A stretch of 64,000 bases of DNA from Ferruginivarius sediminum (lineage in GTDB: Bacteria; Pseudomonadota; Alphaproteobacteria; Kiloniellales; Rhodovibrionaceae): the NCBI RefSeq assembly GCF_003344765.1, contig NZ_QPMH01000011.1, positions 50,443 through 114,442 of the forward strand, in the 5' to 3' direction. The notes under the pieces were generated by a model. The model saw only the letters and a program-made list of their open reading frames with translations, did not search any database and was not told where the DNA came from. Numbering within the stretch: position 1 is the first letter of the stretch; every line of letters begins with the position of its first letter. Positions 39,333 to 47,622 of this stretch are shown here, piece by piece. The position numbers and the translations under genes were made by a program.

Positions 39333-40634
39333 ATGCCGGCATATATGAGAGACATGAGTGATGCCCGCGCACCCCGGCTGTTGCTGCTGATCCCGACGAC
39401 GTCGTACCGCGCCGGCGACTTCCTGGACGCCGCGCATCGCCTTGGTGTCGAGGTCGCCGTCGGCTCGGACCGGGACTCCGTGCTGGCGAAGTTCTCCGAC
39501 GGCCGCACGACGCAGGTCGCTTTCGCCGATCCCGAGCGCGCCGTCGCCCAGATCGAGGCGTATGCCGCGGCCTACCCGCTGGCCGCCATCGTCGGCGTGG
39601 ACGAGGGCACGACGACCATCGCGGCGCGGGCCAGCCAGCGGCTGGGCCTGCCGCACAACGATCCGGGGGCGGTGGCGGCGGCCTCCAACAAGTACCGCAC
39701 GCGCGAGGCGCTGAGCGCCGCCGGTCTGCCGCAGCCGATGTACCGCCTGTTCCGGGCCGACGAGGACCCGCCGGCGGCGGCGCGCCGCATCAACAACTAT
39801 CCCGTCGTCCTCAAGCCTTTGGCTTTGTCGGCCAGCCGTGGCGTGATCCGGGCCGACGACGCCGAGGGCTTCGCGGACGCCTTCACGCGCATCCGCCGCA
39901 TCCTGGACGAGACGGCGGCCGATACCGGTCTTCGCGCCGAGCCCTACGTGCTGGCGGAGGATTACATGCCCGGCGGCGAGGTGGCGCTGGAAGGGCTGTT
40001 GATCGGCGGCCGGCTGCACACCCTGGCCCTGTTCGACAAACCGGACCCGATGGAAGGGCCGACCTTCGAGGAGACCATCTTCGTCACGCCCTCGCGCCTG
40101 CCGGCGAACACGCAGGCCCTGATTCGCGCGCGCACGGAGGCCGCCATCGCCGCGCTGGGACTGAGCGACGGGCCCGTCCACGCCGAGTTGCGGCTGCATC
40201 CGCAAGAAGGGCCGGTGCCACTCGAAATCGCGGCACGCTCCATCGGCGGGCTCTGCGCGCGCAGCCTGCGCTTTGGTACCGGCATCGGCCTGGAAGAGCT
40301 GATCATACAGCACGCGCTGGGCCGACCGCCGGCAAGCCTGGAGCGCGAGCGGCGGCCGGCGGGGGTGATGATGCTGCCGGTGCCGGGCGCCGGGCGGCTT
40401 GTCGAAGTCCGCGGCGAAGCGAAAGCGCGGGCGGTTCCCGGCATCGTCGACCTGCGCATCACCGTCGCGCCCGGCACGCCCATCCGCCCGTTACCCGAAG
40501 GCGACCGTTACCTGGGCTTCATCTTCGCCACTGCGGACTCCCCGAACACCGTGGAAGCCGCGCTCCGCCAAGCCGCCGGTTGTCTGGAACCGAAGCTGGA
40601 AGCGCATGACGGCGTGGAATTCCGGCCCTCGTGA
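39333..40634 (+). CDS. ATP-grasp ligase, L-amino acid ligase-like
   Basis: A 433-residue enzyme. The pre-ATP-grasp domain starts RLLLLIPTTSYRAGDFLDAA. The ATP-grasp core (about 120-320) has NKYRTREALSAAGLP, YPVVLKPLALSASRGVIRAD, YVLAEDYMPGGEVALEGLL and LEIAARSIGG for nucleotide and Mg binding. The C-terminal part (AVPGIVDLRITVAPGTPIRP) matches the LAL_C2 domain of L-amino acid ligases. It probably couples a carboxylate and an amine through an acyl phosphate. The start is uncertain: ATG 39333 has AAGG six bases upstream; 39345 and 39354 are alternatives. Confidence 0.88.
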   Translation: MPAYMRDMSDARAPRLLLLIPTTSYRAGDFLDAAHRLGVEVAVGSDRDSVLAKFSDGRTTQVAFADPERAVAQIEAYAAAYPLAAIVGVDEGTTTIAARASQRLGLPHNDPGAVAAASNKYRTREALSAAGLPQPMYRLFRADEDPPAAARRINNYPVVLKPLALSASRGVIRADDAEGFADAFTRIRRILDETAADTGLRAEPYVLAEDYMPGGEVALEGLLIGGRLHTLALFDKPDPMEGPTFEETIFVTPSRLPANTQALIRARTEAAIAALGLSDGPVHAELRLHPQEGPVPLEIAARSIGGLCARSLRFGTGIGLEELIIQHALGRPPASLERERRPAGVMMLPVPGAGRLVEVRGEAKARAVPGIVDLRITVAPGTPIRPLPEGDRYLGFIFATADSPNTVEAALRQAAGCLEPKLEAHDGVEFRPS

Positions 40635-40827
40635 CACAAATAGTAGTCGAACAAGGCGCTTACTTCCGCGGAAATCCGGGCGTCCTGTCGCCATCGTCGT
40701 GCCGAAAAAATCTTCGGGAAGATCTTCGTCCGAAGAGCAACCTTCTCTCCGGTCAGAAACCAACCAAAGGCTGCATACCCTAAACGGCACCGGGAACGAC
40801 GGGACCTTTCCGAGGGTTCAGCCGATC

Positions 40828-41048
40828 GTGGACCGCATTCAGGTCAACCACTGCCACAACAGCGAGTGCGAGAACCTCGGCCTCACCGTCGACACGCCGG
40901 GCCGACAGTATAATCACGGGCAAACTTCGGTCGAGATGCCGCGCCACGGCTGCCACGGCAAGATGTCCCCGGAGGGCTGGCGCAAGCGCTTGCGGCTTCG
41001 GCGACGGCCCCGCGAAGCGTCACAAGGAAATCAATATTCTCGGTCTAC
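40828..41048 (+). pseudogene. Possible remnant with a Cys/His cluster, tentative transposase N terminus
   Basis: In the 414 bases between the ATP-grasp gene and the coiled-coil gene, a GTG at 40828 opens a frame beginning MDRIQVNHCHNSECENLGL, later MPRHGCHGKMSP. The CxNxxCxNxG spacing recalls the zinc-ribbon start of some insertion-sequence transposases. The frame then runs into antisense of the next gene with no domain, so it looks cut off. The identification is weak. 40635-40827 shows nothing else I recognise. Confidence 0.25.
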
Positions 41049-41336
41049 TCACTTGAACCGCGACATGGCGTTTTTGAAGGCGCCCGAAATGCTGTCCCAC
41101 GCCTTGTCGAAGCCGGCCTTCATCTCGTGCCAGGCATCGTCGCTGGCCTCGCGGAGTTCCTTCAGCCTAGCCTCGGCCTCATCGCGCTGCTCGCGCATCT
41201 CGTCGAGCTGCTTTTGATACTCGATTTTCGTGTCGGCTTCAGCCTCATCCACCTTCGCCTTCATCTTGTCGATTTCGGCGTTCCAGTGATCCAGCTTCGC
41301 CTTGGCTTTCTCGATATATTGTTCTCTCTCAGACAT
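41049..41336 (-). CDS. Coiled-coil protein, sll1863-like stress-response family
   Basis: A 95-residue, very charged helical protein with heptad spacing over almost its whole length (YIEKAKAKLDHWNAEIDKMK, IEYQKQLDEMREQRDEAEAR, ASDDAWHEMKAGFDKAWDSI). It matches the short coiled-coil family named after sll1863 of Synechocystis; the biochemical role is unknown. GGAAGGAAG is a good distance before ATG 41336. It stands alone between two non-coding stretches. Confidence 0.75.
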   Translation of the reverse strand: MSEREQYIEKAKAKLDHWNAEIDKMKAKVDEAEADTKIEYQKQLDEMREQRDEAEARLKELREASDDAWHEMKAGFDKAWDSISGAFKNAMSRFK

Positions 41337-41915
41337 TTGGGCGCTTCCTTCCGGGGATGAAGATATGCGAAGATACGCCCCCCTCACGCTCCTCCCTATA
41401 TATTTGATTGTTTGATGCTTGAAATGCAACAAAGGACTTCAATAAAATAGAAGAACACTTTTAAATATATGGGACAAAGGTTTGGCTGACAATGCCCGAA
41501 AGCTACCGTTGGCCGTCCGTCGCAACCGGCGGCCGACGTGCTCTTCGCCGAGAACGGTCGAACAACAGCTATTGGCAGTGCAACCGAATTCTAAATATTC
41601 TGTATTCGGCGCGCCTCTGTCGTGCTTAGTTCCAATTTCCACACGTATGGCAAAACTTATGGCAAACGGCTTGCATCGTGAGGGGGCCGGCCTGCCAGGC
41701 ATTTCCGTGTCGCTGCAACGAACCTATGGGTTGCGAACGCGACGGAATGTTGCAAAAATATGTTCGACTGATTGTTAAAGTTGTGCCATACTCCCGTATT
41801 CGACGCGCCCGGCTCCTCGCGCCGGGCGGGCGAAATTTACTTGCCGTAGATATAACATTGTTATACCTTCCAGCAACTCTATCAGGAATTGTGATGCATA
41901 GAGAGATTGCGGACG
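41337..41915. other. 579-base intergenic region before the LysR gene
   Basis: AT-richer than its surroundings, with no convincing frame on either strand. The one clear structure is a dyad at 41851-41865 near the LysR start (separate entry). It may contain promoters of both divergent flanking genes. Confidence 0.5.
41851..41865. promoter_or_regulatory. Perfect dyad upstream of the LysR gene
   Basis: TATAAC, ATT, GTTATA: 6-bp arms with perfect symmetry, 51 bases before ATG 41916. LysR regulators usually bind AT-rich dyads in their own promoter, so autoregulation is plausible. TATAAC could also serve as a -10 box. Confidence 0.5.
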
Positions 41916-42818
41916 ATGATCGAGCGTCTCGACATTGAGTTGCTGACAACCTTCGTGACAATCGTGGACTGCAAAGGCTTCACCCGCGCGGCAACACGCC
42001 TCGGGCGGACGCAGTCCTCGGTCAGTATGCAGCTCAAGCGGCTGGAGGAACGGCTGGGCCGGCGCCTGATCGACCGCAGCGCGCGCAACGCGCGGCCGAC
42101 GGAGGAAGGCTACGTCCTTCTCGAATACGCCCGGCGTATCGTCGACCTCAGCGAGGAGGCGGAGCTGCGCATGCTGGCCCCGCGCCTGGCGGGCCGCGTG
42201 CGGGTGGGGCTGCCGGAATGGATCGCGCACGACCGTCTGCAGATGCTTCTCGGCCGTTTCAACCGGGCGCACCCGGACGTCCACCTGATCGTGCGTGTCG
42301 GCTCGGGCATGGAACTCAGGAACGCGATCGCGATGGGCGAACTGGACGTCGCCCTGGCGATCCGTCCGCCGGACGAAACCGGCCCCGCGGTGCATCGCGA
42401 ACCGCTGCTATGGGTCGGCGCGCGGTCAATCTGCCCGAAGCTGCAAGGAGAGGTTCCGCTGGCGCTGTTCAGCGACCCCTGCCCCTACCGCGACATGATC
42501 ATAGATACGCTGACGGACGCCGGCATCGCGTGGCGCGAGGTATTCACAAGCAGCAGCATGGCGAGCGTTCGCGGCGCGGTGCAGGCGGGGCTCGGTATCT
42601 CCATCTTCCCGGAAAGCGCGCTGGAGGAAGGCCCCAACGGGCTGCAGCGCCTGGAAGGTTTCCCGGCCCTGCCGCACACCGAGCTGACGGTCTACGAAGG
42701 ACCGAACCTGCCCGAAAGCCCGGCCGCTCATCTGGGCGCCTACCTGCGCGAATCGGTCACCACCGGCCCCACGGCCCACAGCCAGCCGCAGCAATGGAGC
42801 GCGGAAGCGGTCGCTTAG
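41916..42818 (+). CDS. LysR-family transcriptional regulator
   Basis: A 300-residue regulator. The winged HTH (1-60) reads LDIELLTTFVTIVDCKGFTR, AATRLGRTQSSVSMQLKRLE, GRRLIDRSARNARPTEEG. The effector-binding domain (about 90-290) has two alpha/beta lobes (VRVGLPEWIAHDRLQMLLGR; GVQAGLGI-type SVRGAVQAGLGISIFPESAL). ATG 41916 is used, GAGAG being nine bases upstream; a TTG at 41907 is in frame. It lies upstream of and parallel to the ATP-grasp/CocE pair, its probable target. Confidence 0.94.
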   Translation: MIERLDIELLTTFVTIVDCKGFTRAATRLGRTQSSVSMQLKRLEERLGRRLIDRSARNARPTEEGYVLLEYARRIVDLSEEAELRMLAPRLAGRVRVGLPEWIAHDRLQMLLGRFNRAHPDVHLIVRVGSGMELRNAIAMGELDVALAIRPPDETGPAVHREPLLWVGARSICPKLQGEVPLALFSDPCPYRDMIIDTLTDAGIAWREVFTSSSMASVRGAVQAGLGISIFPESALEEGPNGLQRLEGFPALPHTELTVYEGPNLPESPAAHLGAYLRESVTTGPTAHSQPQQWSAEAVA

Positions 42819-42964
42819 GGCAGGTACGCACCGGCAACCGCCCGCGCCGCGGGCGTCCTTTCAGGCTTATGGCCAGCTTCCCGCGCCGGGGAATCGATCA
42901 AGGAAGCTGGCCGATTGCCCCGGTCTCCGTCCACCCGCCGAAACTGTCGGTGGGCCATTGGCGT

Positions 42965-42982
42965 TTTCGCAATAGTGCGAAA
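42965..42982. promoter_or_regulatory. Perfect 18-bp dyad upstream of the ATP-grasp/CocE pair
   Basis: TTTCGCA, ATAG, TGCGAAA: 7-bp arms, 26 bases before the TTG start at 43009. It is either a regulator site (the adjacent LysR is the obvious candidate) or a short hairpin after the LysR gene. It lacks a T-run, which favours the former. Confidence 0.5.
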
Positions 42983-43008
42983 TCGCGGATCATGGACGGG
43001 AGGTCCAG

Positions 43009-44298
43009 TTGGCCAAGAACGTCTTCGTCATCGGCCTGAACGACTTCAATCTCGAAAAGCTGCAACACATCCGGGGAGCCGAGGACTACCGCTATCACGG
43101 TGTCATCGAGCCGGCGGAGGTCTACGACACCGATTATTTCCCCATTCCAGACATGCTGCGGCGGGCCGAAACACAGCTTCGAGCGTTCGACGGCACGATC
43201 GACGCCATCGCGGGCTACATGGACTTTCCCGTCTCGACCATGCTGCCGATCCTCTGCTCCAAGTTCGGCACCCGCATGACTTCGCTGGAAAGCCTGCTGA
43301 AGTGCGAGCACAAGTACTGGAGCCGGCTGTGCCAGCGGGAGTCCATCAAGCGTTACATCCCCAACTTCACTGCCTTCGACCCGTTCGACGACGACGCGCT
43401 CGACGGGATCGGCCTGGACTTTCCCTTCTTCGTGAAGCCGATCAAGTCGTCGGGCTCGCGCCTGGGCTTCCGCATCAACAGGAAGGAGGACTTCGACCAC
43501 GCCGTCGAGCGGCTGCGCGACGAGATCGGCCTGATCTCCGAGCCGTTCAACTACGTGCTGGAGCAAGCGAACCTGCCCGCCGAGGTGCGCGAGGTCGACG
43601 GCGGCCACTGCATGGCCGAAGAGATCATCGGCGGCCGGCAGTGCACGGTTGAAGGCTACGTCTTCGAGGGCGATGTCGTGCCCTACGGCATCGTGGACTC
43701 GATCCGCTATCCGGGCGTGATCAGCTTCTTCCGCTATCAGTACCCCTCGAAGCTGCCCTACCGCGTGCGCCGGCGCATGTCCGACATCAGCAAGCGCATC
43801 ATGCGGCACATCGGCTATGACAACGCCGCCTTCAATATCGAGTACTTCTGGGACGAGGCGCGCGACCGCATATCGCTTCTGGAGATCAACACCCGCATCT
43901 CCCAGTCGCACTGCGACCTGTTCGAGAAGGTGGACGGTGTCTCGCACCATCAGGTGACGGTGGACCTGGCGCTTGGCAAGCGGCCCGACATGCCCTCGCG
44001 CGAAGGCGCCTACCCGCTGGCGGGAAAGTTTTTCCACCGGGTTTTCCACAAGGACGCCACAGTTGCGAGGGTCCCCACCCGGAAGGAGATCATGGAGATC
44101 GAATCGAAAATCCCCGGCACCATAATCCTGCCGCAGGTGCACGAGGGTATGCGTTTGTCGGACTTGCCAGAACAGGACAGTTACAGCTATGCCGTAGCCT
44201 ATGTCTTCATGGGCGCGAACAATCAGTCCACATTGCTGCGGAACTACGACCGCGTCCTGAAAAAGCTGAAGTTCGAGTTCACGGATATCGTCGAATAA
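43009..44298 (+). CDS. ATP-grasp domain protein, substrate unknown
   Basis: A 429-residue protein. The N-terminal part (KNVFVIGLNDFNLEKLQHIR) is a pre-ATP-grasp fold. The core has KYWSRLCQRESIKRYIPNFT, FPFFVKPIKSSGSRLGFRIN (ATP-binding Lys), MAEEIIGGRQCTVEGYVFEG and SLLEINTRISQSHCDLFEKV (Mg ligands E and N). Such proteins ligate a carboxylate to an amine or thiol. The TTG start at 43009 has GGAGG five bases before it. It is followed 37 bases later by a CocE-type hydrolase, so the pair may make and trim an amide or peptide bond. Confidence 0.88.
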   Translation: MAKNVFVIGLNDFNLEKLQHIRGAEDYRYHGVIEPAEVYDTDYFPIPDMLRRAETQLRAFDGTIDAIAGYMDFPVSTMLPILCSKFGTRMTSLESLLKCEHKYWSRLCQRESIKRYIPNFTAFDPFDDDALDGIGLDFPFFVKPIKSSGSRLGFRINRKEDFDHAVERLRDEIGLISEPFNYVLEQANLPAEVREVDGGHCMAEEIIGGRQCTVEGYVFEGDVVPYGIVDSIRYPGVISFFRYQYPSKLPYRVRRRMSDISKRIMRHIGYDNAAFNIEYFWDEARDRISLLEINTRISQSHCDLFEKVDGVSHHQVTVDLALGKRPDMPSREGAYPLAGKFFHRVFHKDATVARVPTRKEIMEIESKIPGTIILPQVHEGMRLSDLPEQDSYSYAVAYVFMGANNQSTLLRNYDRVLKKLKFEFTDIVE

Positions 44299-44335
44299 GC
44301 GTCGGCGATCGAGCCGCCAGGGCCAAGGAAACACC

Positions 44336-46360
44336 ATGCACATCGTCACCGAATACCCGCGCGAGGTCTTCGAAGAGGAGACCTGGGTCACGCTCTCCGA
44401 CGGCCACCGCCTTGCGTTGCGCATCTGGCGGCCGAAGGATGCCGAAGAGAACCCCGTCCCGGCCATCGTGGAATACATCCCCTATCGCAAGCGCGACCTG
44501 ACGGCCTCGCGCGACGTGCGCACCCACCCCTACTTCGCCGGCCACGGCTATGCAGGCGTGCGCGTGGACCTGCGCGGCAGCGGCGAGTCCGACGGCGTGC
44601 TGACGGACGAATACCTGCAGCAGGAGCTGGACGACGGCATGGAGGTGCTGCGATGGATCGCCCAACAGCCCTGGTGCACGGGGCACTGCGGCATGATCGG
44701 CATCTCCTGGGGCGGCTTCAACGGCCTTCAGATCGCGGCATTGCAGCCGCCGGAGCTGAAGGCCGTCATCACCCTCTGCTCCACCGACGACCGCTATGCC
44801 GACGACGTCCACCACATGGGCGGCTGTATGCTGGGCGACAATCTGTCGTGGGCGTCCACGATGTTCGACCACAACACCTGCCCGCCCGACCCGGCCCTCG
44901 TTGGCGAGCGCTGGCGCGACATGTGGATGGAGCGGCTGGAGGGCAGCGGTCTGTGGCTGGAGAAATGGCTGCGCCACCAGCGCCGCGACGACTACTGGAA
45001 GCACGGCTCGGTCTGCGAGGACTTCGACGCGATCAAGTGCCCGGTCTACGCCGTCAGCGGCTGGGCCGACGGCTACACGAACGCGGTCTTCCGCCTGCTG
45101 AAAGGCTTGAAGGTGCCGCGCAAGGGCCTGGTGGGGCCGTGGTCGCACAAGTACCCGCACATGGGCCAGCCCGGCCCGGCCATCGGCTTCCTGCAGGAGT
45201 GCCTGCGCTTCTACGACCACTGGCTGAAGGACGTGGACACCGGGATCATGGACGAGCCGATGCTGCGCGTGTGGATGCAGGACAGCGTGCCGCCCAGCGC
45301 GCGCTACGACATCCGGCCCGGCCGCTGGGTCGCGGAGGACGTGTGGCCCTCGCCGAAGATCGAGCCCACGGACTACAAGCTGACCTACGGCCATGAGCTG
45401 GTGCCGGGCGACCAGGACGTCTACGCCGAGGCGCTGGACATCCAGTCGCCGCTGTTCGTCGGCCTCTATTCCGGGAAGTGGTGCTCCTACAACGCGCCGC
45501 CGGACCTGCCGCACGACCAGCGCGACGAGGACGGCGGCGCCCTGATCTTTCAGACGCCGCGACTGGACGAGGACATCGAGATCTGCGGCCAGCCGACGGT
45601 GACGCTGGATCTTTCCGCCGACAAGCCGGTGGCGATGGTGGCGGTGCGCCTGATCGATATCGCGCCCGATGACAAGGCCACGCGCGTGACCTACGGCCTG
45701 TTGAACCTGACGCACCGCGACAGCGACGAGTTCCCCGAGCCGCTGGAGCCGGGCAAGCGCTACAAGGTCACGGTGAACCTGAAGCATATCGCCCAGAAGT
45801 TCCCCAAGGGCCACGCGATCCGGCTGTCGATCTCGACGATCTACTGGCCCATCGCCTGGCCGGCGCCGGAACCGGTGAAGCTGACCATCCACACCGGGGA
45901 AAGCCACCTGACCCTGCCGGTGCGCCCGCCGCGCCAGGCCGAGGACGACGCGCTGCGCCCCTTCGACGAGCCCGAGGGCGCGCCGCCCATCAAGAAAACG
46001 CTGATCCAGCCAACCCGCGAGCGGTGGCGGGTGATCCGCGACCTGGCCGGCGACGAGAACACGCTTGAGGTGATCAACGACCAGGGCACCTACCGCCTGG
46101 ACGACATCGACCTGGAGGTCTCGGCCCAGGTGACGGAGCGGTATTCCTACAACGACGCCGAGCACAACTCGGTGCGCGGCTGGTGCGAATGGACGCGCAG
46201 CTTCCGCCGGGATGACTGGCACATCAGCACGGTGACACGGACCCTGCTCACCTCGGACGAGACGCATTTCCGCATCCGCGCCACCCTGGACGCCTATGAA
46301 GGGGACAGTCGGGTCTATTCCCGCTCTTGGGACGAAGCGATTCCCCGGGACCTGGTTTGA
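44336..46360 (+). CDS. CocE/NonD family alpha/beta hydrolase
   Basis: A 674-residue serine hydrolase of the X-Pro dipeptidyl-peptidase (S15)/cocaine esterase group. The nucleophile is Ser124 in GMIGISWGGFNG; upstream VRVDLRGSGESDGV is the oxyanion/active-site strand, and GPWSHKYPHMG holds the catalytic His. The C-terminal jelly-roll domain (about 350-620) has VTLDLSADKPVAMVAVRLID. It cleaves esters or amides; the substrate is unknown. It shares an operon with the ATP-grasp gene and ends in a 13-bp hairpin. Confidence 0.93.
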   Translation: MHIVTEYPREVFEEETWVTLSDGHRLALRIWRPKDAEENPVPAIVEYIPYRKRDLTASRDVRTHPYFAGHGYAGVRVDLRGSGESDGVLTDEYLQQELDDGMEVLRWIAQQPWCTGHCGMIGISWGGFNGLQIAALQPPELKAVITLCSTDDRYADDVHHMGGCMLGDNLSWASTMFDHNTCPPDPALVGERWRDMWMERLEGSGLWLEKWLRHQRRDDYWKHGSVCEDFDAIKCPVYAVSGWADGYTNAVFRLLKGLKVPRKGLVGPWSHKYPHMGQPGPAIGFLQECLRFYDHWLKDVDTGIMDEPMLRVWMQDSVPPSARYDIRPGRWVAEDVWPSPKIEPTDYKLTYGHELVPGDQDVYAEALDIQSPLFVGLYSGKWCSYNAPPDLPHDQRDEDGGALIFQTPRLDEDIEICGQPTVTLDLSADKPVAMVAVRLIDIAPDDKATRVTYGLLNLTHRDSDEFPEPLEPGKRYKVTVNLKHIAQKFPKGHAIRLSISTIYWPIAWPAPEPVKLTIHTGESHLTLPVRPPRQAEDDALRPFDEPEGAPPIKKTLIQPTRERWRVIRDLAGDENTLEVINDQGTYRLDDIDLEVSAQVTERYSYNDAEHNSVRGWCEWTRSFRRDDWHISTVTRTLLTSDETHFRIRATLDAYEGDSRVYSRSWDEAIPRDLV

Positions 46361-46375
46361 GCGGCTGCAAATCCA

Positions 46376-46409
46376 CCTGACGCCGGCCTTTTAAATGGCC
46401 GGCGTCAGG
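46376..46409. terminator. Strong bidirectional terminator hairpin
   Basis: CCTGACGCCGGCC and GGCCGGCGTCAGG form a perfect 13-bp stem with loop TTTTAAAT, between the convergent CocE and thiolase genes. The right arm covers the thiolase stop codon. Confidence 0.75.
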
Positions 46410-47622
46410 CGATCCGTCCGGCCTGGAACAGCGCGGTGATGCCCAGCCCGCCGCCGATGCCGATCATGGCAAGCGCCGTCGCCCCGTCGGTTGCACCGGC
46501 ACCGGCCCCGCGCACAAGCTGCGAGAACAGGCGCACCACCAGGATTGCGCCCGAGGCGCCGTAGGGGTGGCCCAGCGCGATAGCGCCGCCGTCGCGGTTC
46601 ACACGATCCGACGGAATACCCAGAACGTCGAGCGACGCCAGCACCTGCGCGGCGAACGCCTCATTGAACTCGATGGTGTCGACGTGCGCCGGATCGATGT
46701 CCGGCCCCCTTTCGCGCAGCTTCCGGGTCGAGGCGACCGGCCCGATGCCCAGCAGGTTCGGGTCCACGCCGGCCCGCCCGGCCCCGGCGAAGGCAAGGGC
46801 GTTCTCCAGTCCAAGGCGCCTTGCGACCTCCAGGCTGGTCACCGCTACCACGGCCGCTCCGTCGTTCAGCGGGCAGGCATTGCCGGCGGTCACGGTCCCG
46901 GCCGGGTCGAACACCGGCGACAGCCGGGCCAGCGCCGCCGCCGAGGTATCGCGCCTGGGGCACTCATCCCGCGTGACCGGCCCTTGCGGCGTTTCGATGG
47001 CGACGATCTCGTCATCAAATCGCCCCGCATCCGCCGCCGCGACGGCCCGGTGGTGACTTTGCAGCGCGAAGGCGTCCTGACGCGCGCGGTCGATGCCATA
47101 ATGCCGGGCGACGTTCTCCGCCGCCTCGCCCATCTCCGGGTCGCCGATCGCGTCGGGCGAGAAGCGCGCGCGGCCGTAGAATCGCGGCATGCCGCCCGGC
47201 TTGCGCGGCTTCTCCACGCGCCAGGGCGCGGTGCTGACGCTTTCGACGCCGCCGGCCAAATAGATGTCGCCAGCCCCCGCCGCGACGAGGTTCGCCGCCA
47301 GCGCCACCGCCTCCAGCCCGGAGCCGCATTGCCGGTCCACCGTCATGCCGGGGACCTCGACCGGCAGGCCCGCGCCGAGGCCGGCAAGGCGCCCGATATT
47401 GCCCCCGCCGCCGGCCGCGTTGCCGATAATGACATCGTCGATACCCGATGCCGCCATGCCGGCGTCGTCGCAAACCGCCCGCAAGACTGGCGCCAGTAGC
47501 GCCGCTGCCTCCACGTCGCGAAGCAGGCCGCCGGCCCGGCCGATGGGCGTGCGCCGCGCGGCGACGATCACCGGCTGGCGCGCGTCAGGATTGCGGCAAA
47601 GGTCGAAGGCGCGGGTCGCCAT
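46405..47622 (-). CDS. Thiolase family protein (YhfS-like), second catalytic Cys replaced
   Basis: A 405-residue thiolase. The acyl-accepting Cys99 is in TVDRQCGSGLEAVAL, and the NEAFAAQ and ALGHPYGASGA motifs (catalytic Asn/His) are present. The C-terminal motif, normally xxCxGGG, reads MIGIGGGLG, so the general-base Cys is Gly. Activity may be altered, or this may be a subfamily trait. ATG 47622 overlaps the ligase gene by 38 bases and has GGAGG 12 bases upstream. It is last in the bioMNY-ligase-thiolase series, like yhfS beside bioY (yhfU) in Bacillus. Confidence 0.88.
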   Translation of the reverse strand: MATRAFDLCRNPDARQPVIVAARRTPIGRAGGLLRDVEAAALLAPVLRAVCDDAGMAASGIDDVIIGNAAGGGGNIGRLAGLGAGLPVEVPGMTVDRQCGSGLEAVALAANLVAAGAGDIYLAGGVESVSTAPWRVEKPRKPGGMPRFYGRARFSPDAIGDPEMGEAAENVARHYGIDRARQDAFALQSHHRAVAAADAGRFDDEIVAIETPQGPVTRDECPRRDTSAAALARLSPVFDPAGTVTAGNACPLNDGAAVVAVTSLEVARRLGLENALAFAGAGRAGVDPNLLGIGPVASTRKLRERGPDIDPAHVDTIEFNEAFAAQVLASLDVLGIPSDRVNRDGGAIALGHPYGASGAILVVRLFSQLVRGAGAGATDGATALAMIGIGGGLGITALFQAGRIA

